The notes beneath the pieces are model-generated. The model was not told the origin of the DNA and did not search any database. It worked only from the letters and a program-made list of their open reading frames with translations. A stretch of 36,850 nt of DNA, taken from positions 1 through 36,850 of the forward strand of contig CAYWJN010000017.1 of NCBI GenBank assembly GCA_964457455.1, given 5' to 3'. A program made the translations under genes and the position numbers. Within the stretch, counting starts at the first letter, position 1; every line of letters starts with the position of its first letter. The stretch is from JABMPU01 sp964457455. GTDB lineage: Bacteria > Cloacimonadota > Cloacimonadia > Cloacimonadales > TCS61. Positions 7,726 through 15,626 of this stretch are shown in pieces.

Positions 7726-8040
7726 TTATATTTCAATTCCATATTTTTTTATTTGTTTCAGTAAACCGAACACAGTAGATGCATTGAATTCTTTTTCAGA
7801 AAAAACAACAGGTTCAATTCTAAGGTCTATATCGATTATTTTTGGGATAATTTTCAATAAAGTCAGATAATTATTTTTTGATTGTTCTGTGATAATGCAA
7901 ACATCCACATCACTATCTGCAGAAAAATTTCCTTTTGCATAAGAACCAAAAAGGATAATTTTTTTCACTTGGATGTCAGATTGAATGTTGGCTCTAAAAT
8001 TTTTTATGGATTTTACTATTTCATCTGGGATTTTAGCCAT
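7726..8040 (-). CDS. MNT-type minimal nucleotidyltransferase (MntA-like), partner of HEPN protein
   Basis: The 104-aa protein has the minimal nucleotidyltransferase signature G32-S33-x10-D44-x-D46 (in LFGSYAKGNFSADSDVDVCI). Family members paired with HEPN proteins act as antitoxins; MntA inactivates HepT by adding AMP to a tyrosine near the HEPN active site. The start overlaps the 3' end of the HEPN gene by 25 nt, with AAAGGA upstream of the ATG. The pair is thus translationally linked, toxin gene first. Whether this pair works as a toxin-antitoxin system is inference from known modules. Confidence 0.82.
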   Translation of the reverse strand: MAKIPDEIVKSIKNFRANIQSDIQVKKIILFGSYAKGNFSADSDVDVCIITEQSKNNYLTLLKIIPKIIDIDLRIEPVVFSEKEFNASTVFGLLKQIKKYGIEI

Positions 8041-8408
8041 AATATTAAATCCTTTCCAATAGATAAATATTTATCAGCAAAATTCTTATCACAGATATTA
8101 TGAAAATCCCTTTTGTAGTCATTATACCTTGTTTGGATATTGAAGGTTGAAATAATAGCAAATTCTTTAAGTTTCGTTTTATCAAAATTCACATCTTTAA
8201 TTTTTGAAGCAATAGTTGTTAAATTATGTCCGAATGGAGGTTCTTTCTTATTCTTATGAATGAAAAGAGCTTTAAGATTTTTTTCGATGGCAAGATGTAA
8301 GAAAAACATACTGGGAGAATATTTGTTATTCTTAAATAGAGTTTCTGCAGTGTCAAAATCTTCATCGGATGATTCTATCCAGTAATTCTTAATTCCCTCT
8401 AAATTCAT
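8016..8408 (-). CDS. HEPN domain protein (HepT-like)
   Basis: This is a 130-aa, largely helical protein with HEPN-family features: SPSMFFLHLAIEKNLKALF, a conserved HNL (residues 61-63), and R94-Y-N-D-Y near the fourth helix. HEPN proteins paired with MNT proteins are often RNases. The usual R-x4-6-H active-site spacing is not clearly present: the nearest His after R94 is H103, eight residues apart. RNase activity is therefore uncertain. The ATG at 8408 follows GAAGGG. The promoter region contains an inverted repeat that overlaps a TTGACA box (see 8460-8489). Confidence 0.78.
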   Translation of the reverse strand: MNLEGIKNYWIESSDEDFDTAETLFKNNKYSPSMFFLHLAIEKNLKALFIHKNKKEPPFGHNLTTIASKIKDVNFDKTKLKEFAIISTFNIQTRYNDYKRDFHNICDKNFADKYLSIGKDLILWLKSQMK

Positions 8409-8459
8409 TTTCCCTTCTTTTATGATTAATCTTCTTATCTAAAAAAAAATATAAATGAA

Positions 8460-8489
8460 ATATTGTCAAATTTTCTTTAAAGACAATAT
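8460..8489 (-). promoter_or_regulatory. Candidate operator: inverted repeat over a TTGACA box upstream of the HEPN/MNT pair
   Basis: ATATTGTC (8460-8467) and GACAATAT (8482-8489) form a perfect 8-bp inverted repeat with a 14-nt spacer. On the minus strand the box TTGACA (8469-8464) overlaps one arm. This would suit autoregulation of a toxin-antitoxin operon. No factor is known, and the -10 element is not clear. Confidence 0.4.
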
Positions 8490-8532
8490 AATATTTACAA
8501 GTCATCGGAATTATTAATGTAGATTTTGAAAT

Positions 8533-8562
8533 AAAAAAAGGGAAGTCAATTGACTTCCCTTT
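8533..8562 (-). terminator. Rho-independent terminator of the rpsP-rplS operon
   Basis: GGGAAGTCAA and its perfect inverse (8540-8559, extended by AAA/TTT to 8537-8562) form a palindrome. On the minus strand it is followed by a run of seven T. It lies directly after the rplS stop codon. Confidence 0.85.
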
Positions 8563-8566
8563 CCTA

Positions 8567-8914
8567 TTAGTATCGCTTTTTTTCTTTAACTCGAGCTGCT
8601 TTACCTTTGGCTTTTCTGAGGTAAAAGAGTTTTGCTCTTCTCACGCGTCCAAATCTCACCACCTCGATTTTATCGATGTTGGGTGAATGTTGCGGGAAAA
8701 TTCTTTCCACACCAATTCCACCGCTGATTTTTCTCACAGTAAATGTGGCGGAAATCTGCATCCCTCTTTTTTGAATAACAATACCCTGAAAAACCTGGAT
8801 TCTTTCTTTGGAACCTTCTTTGATTTTGTAGTGTACTTTCACAGTATCACCAACTTTGAATTCCGGAAAATCAGTTCGCATTTGTCCTTTTCCAATTTGA
8901 TGAATTAGATCCAT
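8567..8914 (-). CDS. rplS: 50S ribosomal protein L19
   Basis: The 115-aa protein matches L19 throughout: FKVGDTVKVHYKIKEGSKER, VFQGIVIQKRG, TFTVRKISGGIGVERIFPQH and the basic tail FGRVRRAKLFYLR. L19 sits at the 30S-50S interface. The ATG at 8914 follows AAAGGAGGAACA; the frame extends upstream but without L19 sequence. It is the last gene of the rpsP-khpA-rimM-trmD-SPOUT-rplS operon and is followed at once by a strong terminator. Confidence 0.97.
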   Translation of the reverse strand: MDLIHQIGKGQMRTDFPEFKVGDTVKVHYKIKEGSKERIQVFQGIVIQKRGMQISATFTVRKISGGIGVERIFPQHSPNIDKIEVVRFGRVRRAKLFYLRKAKGKAARVKEKKRY

Positions 8915-8924
8915 TGTTCCTCCT

Positions 8925-9476
8925 TTATTTTTCGGAAGAAAGCCTATCCAGAACAATAGCTACAGCACTTCTAACAGAAAGGTGATTGTAATTGCCAACA
9001 CCTCCAATTGGTTCTAAAACGAAATCTGCAAGTTTATGAATTTCTTTAGTTAAACCGTTTCCTGTTCCAAAAAGTAAAAGAACAGGTTTTGGGATTTTTT
9101 CATATTTTTTAAAACTCAACTGGTTTTTTAGTTTTGTAGCTGTTGTTGAAATGATGAGAGGATGAACTTCTTCCTGATTTTTTATCTTTTCAATAACAGA
9201 TTCAATGGTTTCTGAGTATTCAATTATAGATAAAGCATTAACCCTGTCCGGATTATAAAAATCTGCAATTTCTGTTTTCCAGAATTTGAGGACTCTCTCC
9301 AACAGGTTTTTCTGTGTTTCCAAAGGATTGATAATGAAGAAGTTCTTTACTCCGAAAGTTTTGCAGCTTCTGGCAATATCGTGAATATCAAGATTGGTGA
9401 TGGATGTTGTTACAACTTCTTTAAATTTATTGTAAACCGGATAATGAACCAATCCGACATAAAGATTCTGTTTCAT
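8925..9476 (-). CDS. SPOUT-type RNA methyltransferase (PF09936-like) between trmD and rplS
   Basis: The 183-aa protein resembles the SAM-dependent RNA methyltransferase family PF09936: LYVGLVHYPVYNK at the N-terminus, TNLDIHDIARSCKTFGV, LLLFGTGNGLT as the knotted SAM-binding segment, and IGGVGNYNHLSVRSAVAIVLDRL at the end. The C-terminal order GTGNGL...NYNHLSVRSA is typical of the SPOUT (trefoil-knot) fold. The RNA target is not established by sequence. The start lies 3 nt after the trmD stop. The gene is found at this position between trmD and rplS in several other phyla (known for the family), so it is probably an rRNA or tRNA modification gene. Confidence 0.85.
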   Translation of the reverse strand: MKQNLYVGLVHYPVYNKFKEVVTTSITNLDIHDIARSCKTFGVKNFFIINPLETQKNLLERVLKFWKTEIADFYNPDRVNALSIIEYSETIESVIEKIKNQEEVHPLIISTTATKLKNQLSFKKYEKIPKPVLLLFGTGNGLTKEIHKLADFVLEPIGGVGNYNHLSVRSAVAIVLDRLSSEK

Positions 9477-9479
9477 TCA

Positions 9480-10157
9480 TCAATCTATTTCAAGAAGGTC
9501 AGGTCGATTTTTTCTGGTGATTTCCAGAGCTTTCTGCTTTCTCCATTCTTCGATTTTCAGATGATTTCCCGAAAGAAGAACTTCTGGAACCTTCATACCT
9601 TTGAATTCCGGAGGTCGCGTGTAATGCGGGCAGCCTAAAATTCCGTTTTGATGTGAATCTGTTAAAGCAGAATCAATATCACCAAGAACGCCTTCCTGCA
9701 ATCTTGCCAAAGCATCAATCATAACCATGGCAGGAATTTCCCCGCCGGATAGCACATAATCGCCAATTGAAATTTCATGAGTTACGAATTTATCACGAAT
9801 TCTTTGATCGATCTCTTTGTAATGACCGCACAGGAAAATCATTTCGGGGATTTTGCAGAATTCATTAACAAGACTTTGCGTAAGAATTTTACCTTGAGCA
9901 GTAAAATAAATCACTGGAATATCTTTACCTTTCTGAACATGTTCAATAGCACCGAAAAGAGGTTCAGGTTTCATCACCATTCCAGCTCCGCCACCATAAG
10001 GATAATCATCTGCGGTGCGATGTTTATCAGTAGCGAAATCCCTGATATCAGTAATAGTTACAGCCAGAGCTTTCTTTTGGATGGCAATTCCGATTATACT
10101 TTCAGATAGGAAATTTTCGAACATTTTCGGAAAAAGAGTCAGAATGTCGATTTTCAT
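9480..10157 (-). CDS. trmD: tRNA (guanine37-N1)-methyltransferase
   Basis: The 225-aa protein is clear TrmD: MKIDILTLFPKMFENFLSESI, the substrate loop HRTADDYPYGGGAGMVMKPEP, the knotted SAM site GDYVLSGGEIPAMVMIDALARL, and the C-terminal CPHYTRPPEFKGMKVPEVLLSG region. It methylates G37 of tRNAs to prevent frameshifting. Its ATG overlaps the rimM stop by 4 nt, indicating translational coupling, in the classical rpsP-rimM-trmD-rplS order. Confidence 0.97.
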   Translation of the reverse strand: MKIDILTLFPKMFENFLSESIIGIAIQKKALAVTITDIRDFATDKHRTADDYPYGGGAGMVMKPEPLFGAIEHVQKGKDIPVIYFTAQGKILTQSLVNEFCKIPEMIFLCGHYKEIDQRIRDKFVTHEISIGDYVLSGGEIPAMVMIDALARLQEGVLGDIDSALTDSHQNGILGCPHYTRPPEFKGMKVPEVLLSGNHLKIEEWRKQKALEITRKNRPDLLEID

Positions 10158-10660
10158 AACTCCAGCAATCCTTCGATGTTTTTCACAAAAATATATTGCT
10201 TATCTTTTTTAGAGATATAAAATTCCACATCTGGAATCATAATTTCCTTTTCATCAGCAAGTACAACAATTAAAATGTTATGTGCAAGTGTTATCAGGAT
10301 GTCCACAACAAATCCGATATTCTGGTTCTGGAAAATCACAAACTTATCAATGTCGCTTTCTGAATCATGTTTGGCAATGACTTCTTCCATATCAGTATTA
10401 GAAAGCATCACCTGAACTTTTCCAGCTTTAGCAGCTTCTTTCGTAACTTCAGTTTCCTCAAACCTGATTTTCAGTTTGTTCCCGCCAATTACTTTATCTA
10501 TAGTCACATATCTCACTCTATGATCTGTAAAGACCAAAAATAGATCTTTTAAATCTAAATAAAACGGTTGGAAATTTCTATTTTTTTTAAATGAAATGAA
10601 TCCGTTCTTATCGATAGAATTTCCAAGTTTCCCTATTGGGATTAAATCTGAAATTTGCAT
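10154..10660 (-). CDS. rimM: 16S rRNA processing protein RimM
   Basis: The 168-aa protein has the RimM layout: an N-terminal barrel (DLIPIGKLGNSIDKNGFISF) and a C-terminal PRC barrel (IGFVVDILITLAHNILIVV, EIMIPDVEFYI). RimM assists maturation of the 30S head with S19. The sequence is rather divergent; the position between khpA and trmD strengthens the call. The start codon follows the khpA TAA without a gap, and its stop overlaps the trmD start. Confidence 0.9.
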   Translation of the reverse strand: MQISDLIPIGKLGNSIDKNGFISFKKNRNFQPFYLDLKDLFLVFTDHRVRYVTIDKVIGGNKLKIRFEETEVTKEAAKAGKVQVMLSNTDMEEVIAKHDSESDIDKFVIFQNQNIGFVVDILITLAHNILIVVLADEKEIMIPDVEFYISKKDKQYIFVKNIEGLLEL

Positions 10661-10891
10661 TTACTCGATAATTTCGAGTACAGCTCTTTTTCCTTGTCTG
10701 GCAGAAACAGCATTAAGAATTGTGCGAATTGCACCAGCAGTACGACCGCGTTTTCCAATCACTTTTCCAATGTCGGTTTTGGCAGTTCTCAGTTCATAAA
10801 TGATGATTTTATCACCAACAACTTCTGTTACATTGATAGAGCCCGGGTCATCAACGAGAGCTTTAACGATGAATTCAATCAGTTCTTTCAT
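10661..10891 (-). CDS. khpA: KH-domain RNA-binding protein KhpA
   Basis: The 76-aa single KH domain has the GxxG loop in IGKRGRTAGAIRTIL and the typical start MKELIEFIVKALVDDP. KhpA, often acting with KhpB/Jag, binds RNA. The gene commonly sits between rpsP and rimM. The ATG at 10891 follows AAAGGAG and overlaps the rpsP 3' end by 17 nt. Confidence 0.95.
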   Translation of the reverse strand: MKELIEFIVKALVDDPGSINVTEVVGDKIIIYELRTAKTDIGKVIGKRGRTAGAIRTILNAVSARQGKRAVLEIIE

Positions 10892-11207
10892 TATCCACTC
10901 CTTTACTTGGTTTTGTTTCAGGATCAGTTTCTATATCCTTTTTCTCAAATCTTAGGTTATGCCATTTTTCCAGGACGCCTGCTTTTTTGAATAAAGAACG
11001 TACAGTTGCGGAAGGTTGAGCTCCGACTTTTAACCAGTTTATGGCTTTTTCAATATCAATCTTGCAGGTTAAAGGTTCTGTTTTAGGATCGTAATATCCC
11101 AAAGATTCGATGTATTTTCCATCTCGTTTTTTGCGTGAATCTACAGCAACAATTCTGTAAAAAGGCTTATTTATAACTCCCATTCTCTTCAGCCGAAGCT
11201 TTACCAT
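10875..11207 (-). CDS. rpsP: 30S ribosomal protein S16
   Basis: The 110-aa protein is S16: MVKLRLKRMGVINKPFYRIV, DSRKKRDGKYIESLGYYDP and WLKVGAQPSATVRSLFKKAG. S16 is a primary assembly protein of the 30S body. The start has AAGGAG. It is the first gene of the operon ending at rplS. The 200-bp spacer upstream contains a TTGACG box and AT-rich sequence, so a promoter there is likely. Confidence 0.97.
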   Translation of the reverse strand: MVKLRLKRMGVINKPFYRIVAVDSRKKRDGKYIESLGYYDPKTEPLTCKIDIEKAINWLKVGAQPSATVRSLFKKAGVLEKWHNLRFEKKDIETDPETKPSKGVDNERTD

Positions 11208-11409
11208 TTCAACTCCTTACAATAATATACAATATCTCTATTGGATTTTTTTTTACTCGATTTTATCGTCAAGCATTATTTTGAGTTCATTCTAAAAACT
11301 CTTTACATATTTTTGAACTGGATCAAGCAAATTTATAGCTTCCAAAATGTTCCTCTAATCAGCTTTATTTAAATCCGTGAGCCATTACTTTTTATAAAGA
11401 ACTCTTATT
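11208..11409 (-). promoter_or_regulatory. Leader region between ffh and rpsP, probable promoter
   Basis: This AT-rich 202-bp spacer lacks a gene. On the minus strand TTGACG (complement of about 11266-11271) is followed by an A-tract and then AGATATTGTATATTATTG shortly before the rpsP ribosome-binding site. No convincing hairpin terminator for ffh is seen. Exact promoter elements are uncertain. Confidence 0.35.
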
Positions 11410-12726
11410 TTAGAAAGGTAAATTCATTCCTTTCATAAAATTTGGATTCTTAAATTGCTTCATCATTTTTTTCATCTGATTGAATTGCTTGACCAATCTA
11501 TTTACTTGTTGGATGGATGTGCCGCTTCCTTTGGCGATTCTGTAGCGTCTGCTGCCATTTATTAAAAAAGGTTTTTCTCTCTCTTCCGGAGTCATGGAAT
11601 AGATGATAGCTTCCACATGTTTGATTTCCTTTTCATCTACTTGCAGGTTCTTCATTTTGTTCATTCCCGGTATCATTCCCATCAATTGATCGATAGGACC
11701 CATTTTTTGGATTTGCTGAAGCTGGCTTAAAAAATCGGAAAAAGTAAATTGATTCTTCTTTAGCTTTAAAGCCAGTTTTTCTGCTTCTTCAGCATCTATA
11801 GCAGCTTCTGCCTTTTCGATGAAACTAAGAACATCGCCCATTCCCAGAATTCTGCTTGCCATTCGCTCCGGATAGAATTCTTCCAGGTCTGTTATTTTTT
11901 CACCGGTGCCCACAAATATAATTGGTTTGTTTGTTACAGCTTTGATGGAAAGTGCTGCTCCACCACGAGCATCACTATCCATTTTGGTAAGGATAACTCC
12001 ACTGAATTCGAGCTGTTCATTGAATTCTCTGGCTACGTTCACAGCATCCTGTCCGGTCATTGCATCTGCAACAAAGAAAATAAAATCCGGTTTTAAGAGC
12101 TGTTTCAAATCTCGAAGTTCTTTCATCATTTTGCTGTCGATGTGAAGTCTGCCTGCTGTATCAAAAATCAAAATATTCGCATCTTCCTTTTCTGCTTTTT
12201 TCACAGCTGTTTTGGCGATTTTTATCACGTTTTTAGATTTCTCATCCGCCACAACAGGAATGTCCAATTGTTTACCCAGAACTTGTAATTGATGGATAGC
12301 AGCAGGACGATAGATATCACAAGCAGCCATCATCGGGCTGAATGATTGCTTCCTGAATAGATTTGCAATCTTTGCACAGGTCGTTGTTTTTCCGGAACCC
12401 TGCAATCCCACTAACATGATTTTATTCAAGCGATTATCAGGAAGTTTTACAGGAAATTTTTCTGTTCCCATCAGATTTATAAGTTGCTCATGAACAATTT
12501 TTACGACCTGATGACCCGGAGTCAGGCTTTTCATCACTTCTTTGCCAACAGCCTTTTTACTTACTTCAGAAATGAAATTCTTTACGATTTTGAAGTTTAC
12601 ATCTGCTTCCAGAAGTGCTCGCCGAACTTCACGCATTGAATCCTGAATATTCTGCTCGGAAAGCTTGCCGTGTCCACGGAGTTTCTTAAAAATTATTTCA
12701 AATTTATCTGTTAGATTATTGAACAT
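11410..12726 (-). CDS. ffh: Signal recognition particle GTPase (SRP54)
   Basis: The 438-aa protein has N, G and M domains. The P-loop is GLQGSGKTTTCAK, the second motif is DTAGR, and TKMDSDARGGAAL is the SRP-specific guanine region. The M domain is methionine-rich (MGPIDQLMGMIPGMNKMK, then SGTSIQQVNRLVKQFNQMKKMM). Ffh binds 4.5S RNA and signal sequences and docks to FtsY at the membrane. No 4.5S RNA gene was found in this window. It lies 32 nt after rpe and is probably co-transcribed with it. Confidence 0.97.
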   Translation of the reverse strand: MFNNLTDKFEIIFKKLRGHGKLSEQNIQDSMREVRRALLEADVNFKIVKNFISEVSKKAVGKEVMKSLTPGHQVVKIVHEQLINLMGTEKFPVKLPDNRLNKIMLVGLQGSGKTTTCAKIANLFRKQSFSPMMAACDIYRPAAIHQLQVLGKQLDIPVVADEKSKNVIKIAKTAVKKAEKEDANILIFDTAGRLHIDSKMMKELRDLKQLLKPDFIFFVADAMTGQDAVNVAREFNEQLEFSGVILTKMDSDARGGAALSIKAVTNKPIIFVGTGEKITDLEEFYPERMASRILGMGDVLSFIEKAEAAIDAEEAEKLALKLKKNQFTFSDFLSQLQQIQKMGPIDQLMGMIPGMNKMKNLQVDEKEIKHVEAIIYSMTPEEREKPFLINGSRRYRIAKGSGTSIQQVNRLVKQFNQMKKMMKQFKNPNFMKGMNLPF

Positions 12727-12757
12727 ATATTGAACCTAAAAAAAAGACAGGTTTATA

Positions 12758-13402
12758 TTAAGTTCGTAAACTTAAAATTTGTTTTTTATAATCATTACTT
12801 CCAAAAATGTAAGAACCGGAAACCAGGATATCTGCTCCGGCTTCTACTAATTTCGGCGCATTATCGTTATTTACACCACCATCCACTTCGATTTCTAAAT
12901 CCGGATTTACAGAAACTGCAATATTTTTTAATTCCATGATTTTCTTATAAACAAGCGGTAAGAATTTCTGTCCACCAAAACCGGGATTAACACTCATCAA
13001 AAGCACAAAATCGAGTTCAGGCAAAATCGGCAAAATCGTTTCAATCGGAGTTGCCGGGTTTAAAGCAATTCCAGCTTTTACTTTTTTCGATTTCAGAACT
13101 GAAATTTGACGATGTAAATGATGCACAACTTCTTGGTGAATAGAAACGTATTCAATTCCCCATTCAGCGAGAATTTCCAGATAATTTTGAGGATTGGAAA
13201 CCATGAGATGAACATCCACAGGAATTTTACTGATGTCTTTTATTTGTTTGATAATTGGAAGTCCAAAGGTAAGATTCGGTACAAAATGACCATCCATCAC
13301 ATCCAGATGAAGAATATCTGCTTCAGCATCCTGAATTTTTAAAATTTCTTGTTGGAGATTATTGAAATCTGCTGTTAATATCGATGTAGCTATTTTAGGC
13401 AT
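12758..13402 (-). CDS. rpe: Ribulose-phosphate 3-epimerase
   Basis: The 214-aa protein has the full (beta/alpha)8 signature: ATSILTADF, HLDVMDGHFVPNLTFG (metal-binding His/Asp), DVHLMVSNP, GIALNPATP, VLLMSVNPGFGGQKFLP, and EVDGGVNNDNAPKLVEAGADILVSGSYIF. It interconverts ribulose-5-P and xylulose-5-P in the pentose phosphate pathway. The ribosome-binding site is weak (GGAAC). It lies 12 nt after the DUF721 gene. Confidence 0.96.
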   Translation of the reverse strand: MPKIATSILTADFNNLQQEILKIQDAEADILHLDVMDGHFVPNLTFGLPIIKQIKDISKIPVDVHLMVSNPQNYLEILAEWGIEYVSIHQEVVHHLHRQISVLKSKKVKAGIALNPATPIETILPILPELDFVLLMSVNPGFGGQKFLPLVYKKIMELKNIAVSVNPDLEIEVDGGVNNDNAPKLVEAGADILVSGSYIFGSNDYKKQILSLRT

Positions 13403-13414
13403 TTCAGTTCCAGA

Positions 13415-13726
13415 TTAAACAGAACGAATTCTCTTCTTTCTCTGTTTTAAGAAAAATATTATATCTTCAATTTCCACGTTCAAAACCGTTTTTATCTTTT
13501 CGATTATTTTACTTTTATTCAGAACTAATTCCTGCATCCAGACATTATTTGTAACGGATACAAAAAGTACTTTTTTTTCCAGTTTCTGGATGGAAGTTCT
13601 TTCAGCTAAAATTTTACCCACAATTTTTTTCCAGCCAAAAGCAATCTTCACCAAATTCCTGAATTCGGGTCCGGCAATATCGAGAACTAATTTCTGAAGG
13701 ACATTGCCGGCAGAAATAAAATCCAT
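13415..13726 (-). CDS. DUF721 (DciA-like) protein
   Basis: The 103-aa protein contains FGWKKIVGKILAERTSIQKLEKK-type sequence, then LFVSVTNNVWMQELVLNKSKIIEKI. This fits the DUF721/DciA core, including the W-x-x-x-V-G and W-x-x-E-L positions. In many bacteria DciA helps load the replicative helicase. The assignment is by core pattern only; the protein is short and lacks an extra domain. The start lies 4 nt after the preceding membrane-protein gene. Confidence 0.7.
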   Translation of the reverse strand: MDFISAGNVLQKLVLDIAGPEFRNLVKIAFGWKKIVGKILAERTSIQKLEKKVLFVSVTNNVWMQELVLNKSKIIEKIKTVLNVEIEDIIFFLKQRKKRIRSV

Positions 13727-13729
13727 GAT

Positions 13730-14308
13730 TTATTCTTTCTTAAAGAAAAGAGAAATTCCCCACCATGAAAAAACTGCTACAGCCAGAGAAGCCCAGTAAG
13801 CAAAACCGAGTGCGCTATAAGCATTGGAAAAAACATCCAATATTGCATTACTCTGCAAAACACCAATAGCCGGAATTGCAGAAATTACAACCAGCAAAAG
13901 ATAACCCAAGAGTTTTGACACTGCACTTTTATCTTTTGAGTTATGAATAATTGAGATGGCGATAGTTCCGATTGCTATTAACACGGCTGTGATTACAGTA
14001 ATCAAAAAATAAGAAAAAAATGGGAAATTGGCTTTTCCAAAAACTATTGAAGGACTGAATAAAGCGAGAAGAATAAGAATCGTACCAAAAATTTTATGAA
14101 GGATATTTATAACTTTCGGATTAACTTGTTGTTTCTTATGATGCTTTTTTGTATAAAGAAAGATAAGTCCAAATACTATCAGGAAAAAGACAAAATATAT
14201 CGAAACACCGGTTTTTGGTTCGTCAGTGAAAAAACCTAACGAAGCAAAAGCTGCGAACAGGATAATCCATCCTAAAATTGTTGCTAATGTTTTTAATACT
14301 TTTTTCAC
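13730..14308 (-). CDS. Small integral membrane protein of unknown function
   Basis: This 192-aa protein has about six hydrophobic segments: TILGWIILFAAFASLGFF, a FVFFLIVFGLIFLY-type segment, IFGTILILLALFSP, YFLITVITAVLIAIGTIAISI, LLGYLLLVVISAIPAIGVL and the final ASLAVAVFSWWGISLFF. It has a KKHHKK basic loop between segments two and three. No family is recognised. The start is placed at a GTG (14308) because GGAGG lies just before it. An upstream in-frame ATG at 14338 would overlap rplI and lacks such a site. It sits between rplI and the DUF721 gene and is presumably part of that operon. Confidence 0.7.
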   Translation of the reverse strand: MKKVLKTLATILGWIILFAAFASLGFFTDEPKTGVSIYFVFFLIVFGLIFLYTKKHHKKQQVNPKVINILHKIFGTILILLALFSPSIVFGKANFPFFSYFLITVITAVLIAIGTIAISIIHNSKDKSAVSKLLGYLLLVVISAIPAIGVLQSNAILDVFSNAYSALGFAYWASLAVAVFSWWGISLFFKKE

Positions 14309-14324
14309 ATTACCTCCATTCAGA

Positions 14325-14768
14325 TTATTCTTTTTCAATATTAACTTTTAAATTTGCAGTAATTTCCGATGAGAAAGCTATTTGCACTTCAAAAGAACCT
14401 ATTTCTTTAAGATGTTTTTGAATATCCACAACAGATTTATGGATTTCAATTCCTTTTTCTGCTAAAGATTTCACAATATCATTTTCTGAAACTGAACCGA
14501 AAAGATGATCATTCTCATCAGCTTTTCTTGTGAATTTTAGCGTGATATCATTGATTTTCAAAGCTAATGCTTTAAAATGATTTTCGATTTCCAGTTTTTC
14601 CAGTTCTGCTTTTTTCTTGATAGTTTCGATTTTTGCTAAGTTGTTTTTTGTAGCTAAAATCACCAATTTTTTGGGAAGAAGATAGTTTCTTGCATAACCA
14701 TCAGCTACTTTTATGACGCTTCCTGCTAAACCCATTTTTGCTATATCTTTAACTAAGATTACTTTCAT
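14325..14768 (-). CDS. rplI: 50S ribosomal protein L9
   Basis: The 147-aa protein has the L9 N-terminal domain (MKVILVKDIAKMGLAGSVIK, VADGYARNYLLPKKLVILAT), the long connecting helix and the C-terminal domain (FGSVSENDIVKSLAEKGIEI). L9 lies near the L1 stalk. It starts within the 3' end of the DUF2232 gene (20-nt overlap) and ends the conserved rpsF-ssb-rpsR-rplI block. Confidence 0.96.
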   Translation of the reverse strand: MKVILVKDIAKMGLAGSVIKVADGYARNYLLPKKLVILATKNNLAKIETIKKKAELEKLEIENHFKALALKINDITLKFTRKADENDHLFGSVSENDIVKSLAEKGIEIHKSVVDIQKHLKEIGSFEVQIAFSSEITANLKVNIEKE

Positions 14769-15621
14769 TCAAATCCTCCGATATTTCGATTTTTCTAAAA
14801 TTGAACCAGGTTTCCAATAAGCCTGCAAATGCTAAAAGAACTATTAAATAATAATTCAAAATCACTGATAAAATGAAGAATATAAAGAAGATTCTATGTT
14901 TCTTGAAGAAATTGCCAGTATAGAAATCTAACAAAGAAATTCCTTGAATAAGAAACAAAGGTGTTAGCATCAATAAGCCATTCATACCGATTTTTCTTGT
15001 GTTTGGAAAGATAACAAAAATCAGGATTGCAATCAGAATATAAACCAGGAAAAATGGTAATCGAACTTTTTTATGTTCCCATTTTTTCATGGCTTTTTTA
15101 GAGAAAAAAATCGATGCAAGATAAATGGCAAAGATTATTGTTATCGCCCAAATTGCCGGATAATAATTTATCATTAATAATTTAGCTTTTTCAGTAATTT
15201 CCAATGCCAGGAAGAATTGTTCACTGTTTTCCTGGAAATTGGATTTTATCAATTCCGCATATTGTTGAAAAACCTCATTCAGGTTCCTGAGTAAAATTTT
15301 TCCAAATACAAGATGACGAACAATGGCGTATCCAATATTGATAAAAGATATGCTAAGTATAATTCCTTTGTAATCATATTTTTTTATGATGTTCCGGAAA
15401 TAATAAGCGGAAGAAATTCCTACACCAATCAATATATCAAAAAGTGTAACAATATCGAAAAATTTACCAATTATCATTAAGAAAATTATTGCACCAGCAA
15501 ATACACAATAAAACACGATTTTCTGATTTTGGTATTTATAACCAAAATTTATTATAAAGATCAAGCCCCAGAAAGGGGAAAACAATGCTATTAAAGCAGA
15601 TAATACAGCAACTGAAATCAC
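14749..15621 (-). CDS. DUF2232 (YybS-like) membrane protein
   Basis: The 290-aa polytopic protein has about eight hydrophobic segments, for example AVLSALIALFSPFWGLIFII near the start and ILSVILNYYLIVLLAFAGLLETW at the end. It includes the MNGLLMLTPLFLIQGISLLDF region typical of DUF2232/YybS. The gene lies between rpsR and rplI, where yybS-type genes occur in other bacteria. Function is unknown. The start is a GTG 5 nt after the rpsR stop, so translation is probably coupled. The end overlaps rplI by 20 nt. Confidence 0.75.
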   Translation of the reverse strand: MISVAVLSALIALFSPFWGLIFIINFGYKYQNQKIVFYCVFAGAIIFLMIIGKFFDIVTLFDILIGVGISSAYYFRNIIKKYDYKGIILSISFINIGYAIVRHLVFGKILLRNLNEVFQQYAELIKSNFQENSEQFFLALEITEKAKLLMINYYPAIWAITIIFAIYLASIFFSKKAMKKWEHKKVRLPFFLVYILIAILIFVIFPNTRKIGMNGLLMLTPLFLIQGISLLDFYTGNFFKKHRIFFIFFILSVILNYYLIVLLAFAGLLETWFNFRKIEISEDLNESNLS

Positions 15622-15626
15622 TTCTA

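Noticed and set aside
14309..14338. Upstream ATG start of the small membrane protein
   Set aside because: It overlaps rplI and lacks a ribosome-binding site, while the GTG at 14308 follows GGAGG.
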